Counted from the first letter of the stretch, positions 1 through 8,960 are shown. The stretch: DNA of 33,710 bases from Alteromonadaceae bacterium UBA2620 (GCA_002339125.1 DDJQ01000104.1:1-33710); one strand, 5' to 3'. Notes: generated by a model not told the origin, from the letters alone. Numbers and translations are program-made.

Positions 1-351
1 GGTCTTGAAGAGGCCCTGCAGGGTAAAGCCGCCGGTGAAAAGTTTGATGTTACCGTTGCTCCGGAAAAAGCCTATGGTGAACGTCTTGATCACCTGGTGC
101 AGGCTGTGCCGGCTTCAATGTTTGAAGGTATGGAAGTAGAGCCAGGCATGCAGTTTCGTGCTACCACCGATGCCGGTGAGCAGTCAGTGATTGTGATTGA
201 GAAAACCGATGACGAAGTGATTATCGACGGCAACCATCCGCTGGCAGGTATCGCCTTGTCTTTTGAAGTGGAAGTTCTCGATGTTCGTGAGCCCACAGAA
301 GATGAACTGGCCCACGGCCATGTTCACGGCAAAGGCGGCTGCAATCACTAG
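1..351 (+). CDS. slyD: SlyD-type FKBP peptidyl-prolyl isomerase, 3' part
   Basis: Frame 1 is open from the first base of the window, so the start lies upstream and only about 116 residues are seen. SlyD is a cytosolic proline isomerase and chaperone that also delivers nickel. The visible part holds the end of the insert-in-flap region and the conserved FKBP segment with the DGNHPLAG motif, followed by the second FKBP strand. The tail is short and metal-binding in character, ending in HGHVHGKGGCNH with four His and one Cys; it is much shorter than the E. coli His/Cys-rich tail. The gene converges on glnB and is followed at once by a strong terminator. Family assignment is firm; slyD rather than another SlyD-like FKBP (such as fkpB, also in this window) is supported by the His-rich tail. 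Confidence 0.9.
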   Translation, partial: GLEEALQGKAAGEKFDVTVAPEKAYGERLDHLVQAVPASMFEGMEVEPGMQFRATTDAGEQSVIVIEKTDDEVIIDGNHPLAGIALSFEVEVLDVREPTEDELAHGHVHGKGGCNH

Positions 352-384
352 GCATCGCCCACACAGCCTGAAAGGGATAAAGCA

Positions 385-414
385 AAAAGGAGTGCCATTG
401 CACTCCTTTTTTGT
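385..414. terminator. Bidirectional terminator between slyD and glnB
   Basis: An 11-bp perfect stem (AAAAGGAGTGC with its complement) closes a 4-base loop and is followed by a T-run on the plus strand. Because the stem begins with A residues it also gives a T-run on the minus strand, so it can serve both slyD and glnB. Confidence 0.9.
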
Positions 415-434
415 TGGTCATTATCAGCGCGGGA

Positions 435-773
435 TTAAATCGCTTCGTCGCCCTGTTCAGAGGTACGGATACGAATCGCCTCTTCCACAGAATAGATAAA
501 GATTTTACCGTCACCAATTTTGCCGGTTTTAGCCGACTTCAGAATAGTTTCTACGGCCAGCTCTACCCGCTCATCATCAAGTACGATTTCGATTTTCACT
601 TTTGGTAAAAAGTCGACCTGGTATTCAGCTCCCCGGTACAGCTCGGTATGGCCTTTCTGACGCCCAAAGCCTTTCACTTCGGTTACCGTCATGCCGGCAA
701 TACCCACATCGGCAAGCGCTTCTCTAACGTCATCGAGTTTAAACGGCTTAACGATTGCTTCAATTTTTTTCAT
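435..773 (-). CDS. glnB: Nitrogen regulatory protein P-II
   Basis: PII trimers sense 2-oxoglutarate, ATP/ADP and (through uridylylation) glutamine, and control glutamine synthetase adenylylation and NtrB. The 112-residue length is exactly that of E. coli GlnB. The T-loop is intact with the uridylylated Tyr51 (in RGAEYQVDFLPK). Asp54 is the GlnB-type residue, where GlnK usually has Asn. The C-terminal signature TGKIGDGKIF is present. It starts 6 bases after the nadE stop, so the two are probably co-transcribed; no amtB is nearby, which also favours GlnB over GlnK. Confidence 0.95.
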   Translation of the reverse strand: MKKIEAIVKPFKLDDVREALADVGIAGMTVTEVKGFGRQKGHTELYRGAEYQVDFLPKVKIEIVLDDERVELAVETILKSAKTGKIGDGKIFIYSVEEAIRIRTSEQGDEAI

Positions 774-779
774 CGTCGT

Positions 780-1613
780 TTACTCATCGTAAATAGTAGG
801 AATGGGTACACGTTTATGCTGTGTACGTTTATAAATATACAGTAACTTTTCAGATACTTCCGCTGCAACCGGTTTATTTTCGAGAAAATCATCAATCTGG
901 TCGTAAGTCAGACCTAATGCCTGCTCGTCGGCTTTCTGTGGCGACAGGGTTTCGAGGTCTGCGGTTGGCGCCTTATGAATAATTTTTGCAGGTGCGCCCA
1001 GATGCTCAGCGACCTGCCGAACCTGCCGTTTACTTAAGCCAAACAGCGGCGCTAAATCACAGGCTCCATCACCGTATTTGGTATAAAAGCCGGTAATATT
1101 TTCAGCAGAATGGTCGGTACCCAGCACCAGGCCATCAACCATACCGGCAATTTCATACTGTATAACCATTCGGGTACGGGCTTTAACATTACCTTTGACA
1201 AAGTCCTGCTTGCTCTCATCGGCTGGTAGCAAACCCGCCGCGGTTAATGCCGAACAGGTTTCCTGGTGGATAGCATCTGCGCCTGGCTGCACGTTCACTG
1301 CAATAGACTGAGTCGGCTTAATAAAATCGATCGACGCCTGAGCATCTTCTTCGTCAGCCTGAACATTATAGGGCAAACGTACTGCTACAAACTGGTACTT
1401 TTCATGATGCTCCTGATTGAGCTCATCGATAGCCAGCTGAGCCAGTCGCCCCAGAGTACAGGAGTCTATGCCGCCACTGATGCCAAGCACCAGGGCATTC
1501 ATGCCCGACTGCTTGAGCTGTTGCTTAATAAACCCTACCCGTCGGGTAACTTCGTACGCCACATCAATCGTTGGCAGAACTTTCATTTCCTCAATAACCG
1601 CTTGTTTATCCAT
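780..1613 (-). CDS. nadE: Ammonia-dependent NAD+ synthetase
   Basis: This enzyme converts deamido-NAD to NAD+ using ATP and ammonia, the last step of NAD biosynthesis. It has 277 residues, close to the 275 of E. coli NadE, and no N-terminal nitrilase-type glutaminase domain, so it depends on free ammonia. The ATP-pyrophosphatase P-loop GISGGIDS is at residues 44-51. Further conserved segments are GTDHSAENITGFYTKYGDG and KAPTADL. It is the first gene of a likely nadE-glnB operon and diverges from fimT. A TATAAT hexamer on the minus strand at 1682-1687 is a candidate -10 element. Confidence 0.95.
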   Translation of the reverse strand: MDKQAVIEEMKVLPTIDVAYEVTRRVGFIKQQLKQSGMNALVLGISGGIDSCTLGRLAQLAIDELNQEHHEKYQFVAVRLPYNVQADEEDAQASIDFIKPTQSIAVNVQPGADAIHQETCSALTAAGLLPADESKQDFVKGNVKARTRMVIQYEIAGMVDGLVLGTDHSAENITGFYTKYGDGACDLAPLFGLSKRQVRQVAEHLGAPAKIIHKAPTADLETLSPQKADEQALGLTYDQIDDFLENKPVAAEVSEKLLYIYKRTQHKRVPIPTIYDE

Positions 1614-1681
1614 TAGATAATCCAGAGTTCTCTTTTACTTGTATACAGTCTACGTTAAAAGACGCCATGTTGTCAGCAGGC

Positions 1682-1687
1682 ATTATA
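1682..1687 (-). promoter_or_regulatory. Candidate -10 element for nadE-glnB
   Basis: A perfect TATAAT hexamer lies about 70 bases upstream of the nadE ATG. No convincing -35 hexamer is seen at the right spacing, so this is only a candidate. The rest of the 193-base nadE/fimT gap is AT-rich and holds no clear gene. Confidence 0.35.
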
Positions 1688-1806
1688 TCAACTGCTGATG
1701 TTGACCAGCACTGTGATGTCGAATCAACCGTACAGCGATACTTAGGTGTTTATTTTCATAAACAATAATTCTGGTTGTACGATAAACTACAATTAGAATC
1801 AACTCT

Positions 1807-2364
1807 ATGAAGATGCTCTCTATGCGACATTCAGGCTATACACTGGTCGAACTTATGGTGACCGTTGCAGTGCTAAGTATTATTGCTGGCGTGGTAGTGC
1901 CTGGCGCCCGCGGATTTATCAACCATTCCATTCTGACCAAAGAAATCAATGAACTGAGCGCATTGGCCCGCCTTGCCCGCTTTAAAGCCATGGAAGAGCA
2001 AACCGAGGTGGTTATGTGCCCTTCTTCGGATTATACGCATTGTATCAGTAACTGGACTTACCCGAGCATGGCTTTTTATGATGTGGACGGCAACGGTGAA
2101 CGCGGCACAAATGAAACCTTACTGAGCTCCACTGAAAAGCTGCATAGCAGTGTTAAAATTAAAGCGCCCTCTCAAGCCCTTGTTTTTGATGCAAGAGGCG
2201 GCGCTAATGACACCACAACGTTTACGATTTGCGATGACACCAGTAAAGCCGATAAAGCGGTTGGCCTGATTATCAATGGCTACGGTAAAATTGCCATCGC
2301 TCAGGACTCTGATGACGACGGCATTAATGAAAATCACGCCGGCGCTGCGTTATCCTGCAGCTAA
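1807..2364 (+). CDS. fimT: FimT/GspH-type minor pseudopilin
   Basis: This is a type IV pilus minor pilin of the GspH/FimT family, expected in the inner membrane and then in the pilus initiation/tip complex. The prepilin peptidase site is G10^YTLVE, with the conserved Glu at mature position 5, followed by a hydrophobic helix to about residue 33. The GspH-type globular domain carries Cys71/Cys79 and Cys142/Cys184 as possible disulfides. Two acidic loops, D92-x-D-x-N-G...E103 and D167-x-D-x-D-G, look like calcium-binding loops. Start is uncertain: in-frame ATGs at 1807, 1813 and 1822 lack a strong ribosome site, and 1822 would give the shortest leader (MRHSG). It converges tail-to-tail with pilE, 6 bases apart. 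Confidence 0.85.
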   Translation: MKMLSMRHSGYTLVELMVTVAVLSIIAGVVVPGARGFINHSILTKEINELSALARLARFKAMEEQTEVVMCPSSDYTHCISNWTYPSMAFYDVDGNGERGTNETLLSSTEKLHSSVKIKAPSQALVFDARGGANDTTTFTICDDTSKADKAVGLIINGYGKIAIAQDSDDDGINENHAGAALSCS

Positions 2365-2370
2365 ACCCGA

Positions 2371-2832
2371 TTAGCAGGACCAGCAGTATTCGCTGGGGCC
2401 AATACTGCCATCACTGTTCTGATCCCAGGCTTTGCGCCCATCACTGAATATATACAACGTACCATCACCCGCCTGTGGACTGCCGCTTACCGGCACCGCG
2501 CGTAGTTCATAGCTATTACCATCAGCACTCACGGCATGAATAGTAAGCGTGTACTTTTTCTTGGCTGCGGGTTCAGTAGATGGTGAGTAGGCCGTAAAAA
2601 CCACTGGCGACCCGGTGTTACCGCTACCTGTGGCCGCACCGTTATAACTGAAAGTTGTTGCATAATGGCGTTCCATTGCCGAGGCAAAACCCATCAGGTC
2701 AGCCTGAGCCGTACTGCGGTTAGCACTAATCATCATTGACTGGTACGACGGGTATCCCACTGCGGCGATAATACCTACAATGACCACCGCGATCATAACT
2801 TCGATTAAAGTAAACCCTGATGGTTTGGTCAT
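2371..2832 (-). CDS. pilE: Type IV minor pilin PilE
   Basis: The 153-residue minor pilin has a short leader (MTKPSG) cleaved before FTLIE, so Glu5 is present, and a 20-residue hydrophobic helix. The position directly after pilY1 matches pilE of the Pseudomonas minor-pilin operon. The start is preceded by TGGAG. The C-terminus is odd. Residues 137-148 form a complete EF-hand-like loop (DQNSDGSIGPSE), and the only two cysteines are in the terminal CWSC (150, 153), so the usual D-region disulfide spanning a loop cannot form within the protein. It is the last gene of the pilV-W-X-Y1-E operon. Confidence 0.87.
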   Translation of the reverse strand: MTKPSGFTLIEVMIAVVIVGIIAAVGYPSYQSMMISANRSTAQADLMGFASAMERHYATTFSYNGAATGSGNTGSPVVFTAYSPSTEPAAKKKYTLTIHAVSADGNSYELRAVPVSGSPQAGDGTLYIFSDGRKAWDQNSDGSIGPSEYCWSC

Positions 2833-2837
2833 AACTA

Positions 2838-5800
2838 TTATTGCTCCACTTCGGTTGACCAGCTACCACGCATTACCCGCTGATAGCGGCCAAATATATT
2901 CTGACTCAGGCATTCAAAGTCTGAAGCACAGGCCTCCGGATTACCATCTTCATCCACGGGTACTACCGCCGATACACATTCGGTACCCAGGCAGATTGTA
3001 GGATTGGTAGCATCCTCTATGAGGATCTTAGTATCAGGGGCAATACCGGTTTGCGTCAACGTTGCAAAGCGATCATCTTCACCCAATTCGTCATCACCAT
3101 TCAGATCGCCCACCGCATTACCATCAACAAGGTTTACCAGATATGCCCGGCTGTTCCCCGCCGGAGGTGCACAGGCGCTGGTGCTGCTCGACGCAGGCAC
3201 GTAACTGGTAAAGAAGACCTTGTAATTAACAATAACCGGCGAAGAGAGAATTTTTTCGCCGGAAGTTTGCATTTTTAAGAACCATCCCTGTTTACTCTTA
3301 TACTCCGTGATAGCTAGTTCTCTGGTTGAATCATTACTGTGGGTCAGACTATGACTGGTGGCATCAAACAAATCGTTTTCGGTGATCGTAGTCGGAAAAG
3401 TAAAGTCGCCATTGGTATCAGGCGTGAATACACCGGTATCCTTAATCATGTAAAATCGATCGTTGACCACATTATCCAGCGGATTGGCCCGCCAGCCACT
3501 GCCAACCACTACGGCGTAAAAGTTACTGCTACCAAGCGCCACTTCAGCTACATCCACTCCATAGTAGAAATGGCGGTTGTCAGAATTCCCCGTGCCAGCT
3601 AAATCTGCAATGCGCTGACCTTTAATGAAGTCGCTGCCAGATTCGCCGTTATAAACATCAAATCGGAATATCTGGCCTCCCATATCCGTAGCGTATAAGT
3701 GGTCCGCAAAGCCATCACTGTCACGGTCAATGGCTGCAACATGGCCAGGGATAGAGTATTGCATTTCACTCAGGTTCAGGTCAGCACCAGTGTCAGACGC
3801 TTGCCATAATAACGCACCGGTATCAGCATTAAAGATCATCACGGCATTGCCTATTGCATCCGCTGTTTTAACCTGGTTGGTGTCCTGGGTTTCATCATAG
3901 CCGCCACCGACTATCATTACGTTATAGGATGTTCCGCCCATATTCATTTTGGTAATGATCGGTCGTGACCAGGTTTGCCCAAGTTTATCCAGCCCGGTGC
4001 TGCCGCCTTCTATTTTAAACACCAAAGAAGGAGATGTTTTGCTAGTGATATCGAATACGTAATAATCGCGACCACCGCGGCGCATACCTACATACAGATA
4101 TTTTTTATTATTAAACTCTCGCAACACCATGTGACCATCCAAACCATAAATATGACGATAGCTGGAGTTATCCTGATAAAAGTCCTTGATATTGGATAGC
4201 AGGGATTTAGGCGTAACTGAATAATATTCAGTACCGGTTTCTGCATCAAAGGCATGCAGGAAACCGTGGTTGGTAGCAATAAATATCACTGAATCATTAT
4301 TGCCATAATTAACAATCACTGGTTGCGAGTGGATAGGGTCACCCATTTGCAAACGGGATTCGGTGATATTTCCATCGCCATCATAGTCTTTGATGTCTAC
4401 GCCTCGCGTCCATTTGAGCAGTATCTCACGCAGCCCCTGCGGATCGGCTTCACCATCGGTGTCCATGGTAGCAGTAGTAATTGCACTGTTATTTTCATGC
4501 ACCTGATTAGCACCCGATACGATGCTACCCGGGCCATCAAAGAAGTAGACATTTCGGGTTAATGGTAACAGTGAGGCTGCGCCCCCCTCGCGAACATCTG
4601 CGCCGTCCTGAAACAGCGACCAGTAACTGTGTGAGCTATCGGCAAAGAAACCAGTATTGGTATCAATGGCAGCCAGGCCATTTTGGTCATATACCGTATC
4701 GCCGGAAATCCGATATTTTTTCAAATTTCCCGGCCATAAGGTACCCTCAGCCGGTTTAAACAGCGCATAGTAAAGCTCATCCTGGTGAGTCAGGCGGTTT
4801 AGCTGGTTTACCGCTACCCCGGGAGAAACGAAGGTCGCATTAACATCTTTAACGGCCCTTAATATAGTCTCGAAGGCATTTAGCAAATCGGTGGAGTTAT
4901 TTGCAGTATAAAAGCCGCCGCCGCTTTGCAATGCCAATCGATACAAAAAGTTGTTTGCATTGTTGTTTGCCGCGAAGCCAATAGTATGCGTGGTGACTTT
5001 CGGGCCAATGACGGAGGTTGCCGATTTGCTGATATTTGTAACCAAGTCCAATCCACAATATTCACCAGAGGACGAGCTTTGGCAATTACTGTTAAGTAAT
5101 GCCTGAATCTTCGCGGCACTGTGGTTGTTATTGGCTTCACCATCTGAGAGCAGCACAATATGATTATTGGTCTGACACTGCAAATCTGTCACCGGGCTGA
5201 TGTACTGTGCACCACTGGGTATATATTCGTTGATACAATCGTAATCACTGAGGTTTTCCGGATCGCAGCCATATGGAAGCACCGAATCAGCTCCCGTGTA
5301 AGAATCGCGGTGACTAACGCGGGTACTGCGACGCACACTGTAAGAAACTGATGAGTTGCCCCGGGTTAAACCATAGTCCACCTGCCGGCCGCCATAATAC
5401 AAAGCCGCCTCATAAAGTGTATCAACGATGGGCGTTAGACCATTTGCCGACAGGTCATCGACCTGACTGATTAATAAATCTCTGACTGAAAGACTGTTAC
5501 CCGCCGTAGCATTACCATTAAATTCGATATAAAGCCTGGGCGCCCGCGAAGGTTTACCACTGTATGAATAGGCACCACGTAATTCGTCAAAATCACTCAG
5601 TACGAATCCCAAAGCGTTGCCTGCCTGCCAGCCACTGCGGCCAACAATGCCATTGATTATGCTACTCAGATCACCGGTCTGATACGTCCTGTTACGCCTG
5701 AAGTCGGGAATACTCCAGGTGACACCGCCAGTTTTAGCAATATTCCGCAGATCATTGCGGCTGTGGTATCTGAAATTACTAACGTTGTCCTGATCTATTC

Positions 5801-6908
5801 CTCTGATAAGCATGGTGGCACCATTTCTGGTGTCCGTATCGTAAGCGGTAAATTCCAAGTACGCATTGGTCACAGTCGCGCCCTGAGGAATATTGACATC
5901 AGTGAAACGTAAACCAATATAGCTATTTGAGCTATCCCGAAACGTCAGCTCACGACCAGTAGATTCCCAGCCATTAGTGGCTTCTTCCACGTTGTCATAG
6001 GAATCAGCAATCTGATACTGAGCTTCCCCTGCTACACAACCGGTAGCCGAAGTTTGATCGTAAGAGATAACCAATTGCGGAGCGGTACCGGTACCATCAT
6101 CATAGGCCATGACACGACGGTTACTTGAGGTACTTGTACCCTCACCGTTGATCAACACGGTCAGTGCATTGTTGCCACACCAGCTACTTTGATCAATGAT
6201 TTCCTGAATGACCGGCGTAATATCCGGCGAGCTAACGTCGTTTCCGTCTGAAGGAAAATCGTTATCCACACTCCAGTCAACCACTGCAGCAGTTTGCATT
6301 TTGCCGCTTATGGAACCGCTGGCACTGGTGAGCGCCGAACTGTCACCGGTTAATTCACCGGCAATAGTGATATTGGTACTAGCAATATTGTACTGGGCAG
6401 AAGTAAATTTAAGGTACGCTGAAGTAATGGTGGCGCCGCGGGGAATATTGAGGTCTTCAAAGCGAAAAGCTGAGGTAACCGGCGATGTGGAAAAGCTAAG
6501 GATGATTTCATCTGTATTGGTATATACCGATGATGATATTTCGTAGCCATCATTGGCAGACGCATTGGTTGAGCTACTTAACTGGGCATCAATGGATTGG
6601 TCAATATTCGTTGTAGGGTACAATATAGGTCCGCCGTGGTCGGAAAACCTCATCAAACCTGCGTTGATATTGGTGGCCGAAGCCAGGGCATCTTTCAGAG
6701 CATTTTGTACCCGTAACATTCGCGACTCGGAACCACCATCCTTGCTTCCCATACTGCCGGAGGTATCCATGATAAACAGCACATTAGGATTATAAGTTTG
6801 CGCGGCATTGGACGTCCCAAGAAAGATATCCAGGTCATCGCCGGTAGCATGTTGTGCTACGGCACATAAAAAAAGGCTGGCTAACCAGGCTGGTGATACT
6901 CGTTTCAT
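2838..6908 (-). CDS. pilY1: PilY1 pilus-tip adhesin with a split vWA domain
   Basis: PilY1 is the large tip-associated adhesin and mechanosensor that controls pilus extension and retraction. The 1356 residues begin with a signal peptide (about 1-23). The vWA MIDAS motif follows: D48-T-S50-G-S52, then Thr492 in GLTP and Asp589 in LLSDGE. The domain is interrupted between about 125 and 465 by two related beta-rich domains that each contain a NIP-x-GAT-x-T-x-AYL-x-FT motif (154-169 and 339-354), resembling DNRLRE-type repeats. The C-terminal PilC-type beta-propeller (about 850-1240) carries the family calcium loop DRDSDGFAD (1061-1069). Other acidic loops are at 841-850 and 1268-1279. A GGAGG site precedes the ATG, which overlaps the pilX stop by one base (TAATG). 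P. aeruginosa PilY1 is about 1160 residues, so the excess matches the insertion. Confidence 0.93.
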   Translation of the reverse strand: MKRVSPAWLASLFLCAVAQHATGDDLDIFLGTSNAAQTYNPNVLFIMDTSGSMGSKDGGSESRMLRVQNALKDALASATNINAGLMRFSDHGGPILYPTTNIDQSIDAQLSSSTNASANDGYEISSSVYTNTDEIILSFSTSPVTSAFRFEDLNIPRGATITSAYLKFTSAQYNIASTNITIAGELTGDSSALTSASGSISGKMQTAAVVDWSVDNDFPSDGNDVSSPDITPVIQEIIDQSSWCGNNALTVLINGEGTSTSSNRRVMAYDDGTGTAPQLVISYDQTSATGCVAGEAQYQIADSYDNVEEATNGWESTGRELTFRDSSNSYIGLRFTDVNIPQGATVTNAYLEFTAYDTDTRNGATMLIRGIDQDNVSNFRYHSRNDLRNIAKTGGVTWSIPDFRRNRTYQTGDLSSIINGIVGRSGWQAGNALGFVLSDFDELRGAYSYSGKPSRAPRLYIEFNGNATAGNSLSVRDLLISQVDDLSANGLTPIVDTLYEAALYYGGRQVDYGLTRGNSSVSYSVRRSTRVSHRDSYTGADSVLPYGCDPENLSDYDCINEYIPSGAQYISPVTDLQCQTNNHIVLLSDGEANNNHSAAKIQALLNSNCQSSSSGEYCGLDLVTNISKSATSVIGPKVTTHTIGFAANNNANNFLYRLALQSGGGFYTANNSTDLLNAFETILRAVKDVNATFVSPGVAVNQLNRLTHQDELYYALFKPAEGTLWPGNLKKYRISGDTVYDQNGLAAIDTNTGFFADSSHSYWSLFQDGADVREGGAASLLPLTRNVYFFDGPGSIVSGANQVHENNSAITTATMDTDGEADPQGLREILLKWTRGVDIKDYDGDGNITESRLQMGDPIHSQPVIVNYGNNDSVIFIATNHGFLHAFDAETGTEYYSVTPKSLLSNIKDFYQDNSSYRHIYGLDGHMVLREFNNKKYLYVGMRRGGRDYYVFDITSKTSPSLVFKIEGGSTGLDKLGQTWSRPIITKMNMGGTSYNVMIVGGGYDETQDTNQVKTADAIGNAVMIFNADTGALLWQASDTGADLNLSEMQYSIPGHVAAIDRDSDGFADHLYATDMGGQIFRFDVYNGESGSDFIKGQRIADLAGTGNSDNRHFYYGVDVAEVALGSSNFYAVVVGSGWRANPLDNVVNDRFYMIKDTGVFTPDTNGDFTFPTTITENDLFDATSHSLTHSNDSTRELAITEYKSKQGWFLKMQTSGEKILSSPVIVNYKVFFTSYVPASSSTSACAPPAGNSRAYLVNLVDGNAVGDLNGDDELGEDDRFATLTQTGIAPDTKILIEDATNPTICLGTECVSAVVPVDEDGNPEACASDFECLSQNIFGRYQRVMRGSWSTEVEQ

Positions 6909-7483
6909 TATTGTGCCTCCGATGAAGGACCAAATACGGCAACTGTCAGTGAATTCGCGGTGATAGTTCGTTTACCATCAATCTGTCCACATCCGCGCAC
7001 GACAAAAACGTGGCAGCGTAATCCACCGCTGCCAATAACATTACTGGAGCCCCGACAAGGCTTTTCCTGCACAAACGCGGTGCGTGACCAACTGGTTACA
7101 TCAGGTTGAGTATGAAAATTGCCGGTAGCAGTATTTTGCTGACCTTTTTTTAAGCCGCCGCTAGTCAGTTGTCGATTGATCCAATCGGTATCATTAACAC
7201 ACTCAAGCGTATCGGTTTGCGGGTCAAACGTGAGCCCCTGACGCGCCGCTGTGAGGGGGTCATCCAGGTTTACGTCGGACAATACAATCTGGTCCTCAGA
7301 TTCAAACACTACGCCAGCAATTGCCGCTTCTGCGGCATCAAAGGTGAGCCCCTGCGCCTGCACAGAGTTGGCCATCTTAGTTTGAGACAAGCTGGTGCTG
7401 ACCGCCGCAACCCCAAGCAGGGTTACGCAAAGCAGCATGATCAGCGCGAATACCAGCACCATGCCCTGTTGTTGCTGTTTCAT
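6908..7483 (-). CDS. pilX: Type IV pilus minor pilin PilX
   Basis: The 191-residue protein has leader MKQQQQG followed by a hydrophobic segment (8-30) and the PilX N-terminal pattern, including the SQTKMANS and FDAAEAAIAG helix segments. As usual for PilX and its type II homologue GspK, mature residue 5 is not Glu (it is Phe). The C-terminal part has Cys residues (CHVFVVRGCG) and a beta-strand-rich end. The ATG overlaps the pilW stop by 4 bases and the stop overlaps the pilY1 start, so expression is likely coupled. It should link PilV/PilW to PilY1 at the tip. Confidence 0.88.
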   Translation of the reverse strand: MKQQQQGMVLVFALIMLLCVTLLGVAAVSTSLSQTKMANSVQAQGLTFDAAEAAIAGVVFESEDQIVLSDVNLDDPLTAARQGLTFDPQTDTLECVNDTDWINRQLTSGGLKKGQQNTATGNFHTQPDVTSWSRTAFVQEKPCRGSSNVIGSGGLRCHVFVVRGCGQIDGKRTITANSLTVAVFGPSSEAQ

Positions 7484-8328
7484 AACACGGCACTCCCCAC
7501 ATAATTAAGACTATTTCGTAGTGCGACTGAAACCGTAAACACCTGATAATAATGCTGCTGGTCCAAAGTCACCGGGGCCTCAGAAAGTAACCTGACCTTT
7601 TCGTTAGCGATATTTTGCAGATTAATAGGTGCGCTTTTAAGTAATAAAGCCAGGCGGATTGCTACGACTTGCTGGTTTGCCAGGCGAGCATTGCCGAGTT
7701 CGCTGGCATCCACATAGGTCACTACCCGACTATCATTGTCTGTAACATCTGCTGATAACCCGTATTCAACTTGCATGTTATCTACGCCATCGAGCAATAC
7801 AACTTCTGCGCTGGGTGTGGGGTTGCCACTAAATCCTCGCAAATAACGCCCGTTATAGCCGATACATTTTAGCTGGCCGTTCTCAACAAAATAATGGTTT
7901 ACAATATGCAGATGCTCTGTGGCATTGGTACCAAACGGGTTGCCTGTACAATCCTGTTCAGCTAACAAGTTGACCACCAGTCCATCACTTTCACTTCCTG
8001 CCGCCTCAGTACTACCCAGCGTCGCCATAGCCGGATAATCATTGGCGATAGCCACGGGCTGACGCAAAACAAAACTGGACTCCAGCACCAGATCCGTTGA
8101 ATCTTCGATATCGGTTGTATTCAAGTCGTAACGACCAACTTCACGCAGCTCGTCCTGGAGTCTCAAAGTGATGTATCGCCCATACTCCTGAACTTCTGCA
8201 ATTGCCTGGTTCAGTGAATTTGTTGCTCTGGTACTAACAAATACCTGTATCACGCCCGATAAAATAATAAGTCCTAATACCAGACTTATCATTAATTCGA
8301 TGAGGGAAAAGCCAGACTGCTGCTTCAC
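7480..8328 (-). CDS. pilW: Type IV pilus minor pilin PilW
   Basis: The 282-residue GspJ/PilW-family protein has leader MKQQSG, then FSLIE with Glu5, and a hydrophobic helix ending near residue 28. The long globular domain contains the family pattern of paired strands and the segment LLDGVDNMQVEYGL, typical of PilW. The start codon is GTG (8326-8328), preceded by AGAGG inside pilV, and overlaps the pilV stop by 4 bases (GTGA). It is the second gene of the pilV-W-X-Y1-E operon. Confidence 0.9.
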   Translation of the reverse strand: MKQQSGFSLIELMISLVLGLIILSGVIQVFVSTRATNSLNQAIAEVQEYGRYITLRLQDELREVGRYDLNTTDIEDSTDLVLESSFVLRQPVAIANDYPAMATLGSTEAAGSESDGLVVNLLAEQDCTGNPFGTNATEHLHIVNHYFVENGQLKCIGYNGRYLRGFSGNPTPSAEVVLLDGVDNMQVEYGLSADVTDNDSRVVTYVDASELGNARLANQQVVAIRLALLLKSAPINLQNIANEKVRLLSEAPVTLDQQHYYQVFTVSVALRNSLNYVGSAVL

Positions 8329-8960
8329 AGGGTAACCTCTTTGATAACACAGGCTCGGTTTGAGTCTGAGTTAAAGGTACACCGACTGTCATTAGCCACC
8401 GTTGCCTGCTGATCACTCTTAACCGGCCAGCTCACGGCAATATTTATCAATGAACCACTCGTACAAGCTTTAGCGTCACCATTGTTACGGTCATTACAGC
8501 TCACGCTGATACGCATATTCGGATTACTACCAACCGCCTGGCAACTGGCTTCCCAGCCGCTGTATTCTGCTATTTCTGCACTGGTACAATTCCCGGTTCT
8601 GCAATTTGGCACCGTTGCTGGTAATGTCAGGCAGTAACACTGATAAAGATTACTGTCGTTGCAGGTAAGGGTTTCAAAGTTGAAGAAGTCTGTATTGAAG
8701 AAGGCATCATCGATTTCCCAGCCATCGTCGGACTCAGCCGGTTGCGCAGCACTGACCATCTGTTCAGAGACATAGCGGGCAACCAGTTCCGCCTGACTTC
8801 GGCTGGCAGCCTGCACATTGTTAAAAGTGCCGGTAAACTGCAGGGATGCCACGCCCAGCAAACCAATCGTCAGCACAAACAAGCTAACCAGGATCTCGAT
8901 CATACCGACACCGGCGACTTTTTGCAGACTATATAATTTTTGCGAGGGCATGCGCATCAT
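8325..8960 (-). CDS. pilV: Type IV pilus minor pilin PilV
   Basis: The 211-residue GspI/PilV-family minor pilin is the first gene of the canonical operon. The leader is long (17 residues). Cleavage after Gly17 gives VGMIE, placing Glu at mature position 5, followed by the typical helix ILVSLFVLTIGLLGVASLQ. At least ten cysteines lie in the globular domain, several closely spaced (YQCYC, CRTGNC), suggesting multiple disulfides formed in the periplasm. The ribosome site TAGGAG precedes two adjacent ATG codons; the upstream one is used here. No clear sigma-70 or sigma-54 promoter is visible upstream. Confidence 0.88.
   Translation of the reverse strand: MMRMPSQKLYSLQKVAGVGMIEILVSLFVLTIGLLGVASLQFTGTFNNVQAASRSQAELVARYVSEQMVSAAQPAESDDGWEIDDAFFNTDFFNFETLTCNDSNLYQCYCLTLPATVPNCRTGNCTSAEIAEYSGWEASCQAVGSNPNMRISVSCNDRNNGDAKACTSGSLINIAVSWPVKSDQQATVANDSRCTFNSDSNRACVIKEVTL

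Noticed and set aside
4880..5158. 92-codon frame inside pilY1 on the same strand, different frame
   Set aside because: Shadow of the PilY1 coding sequence; composition follows the parent gene and no ribosome site or known motif is seen.
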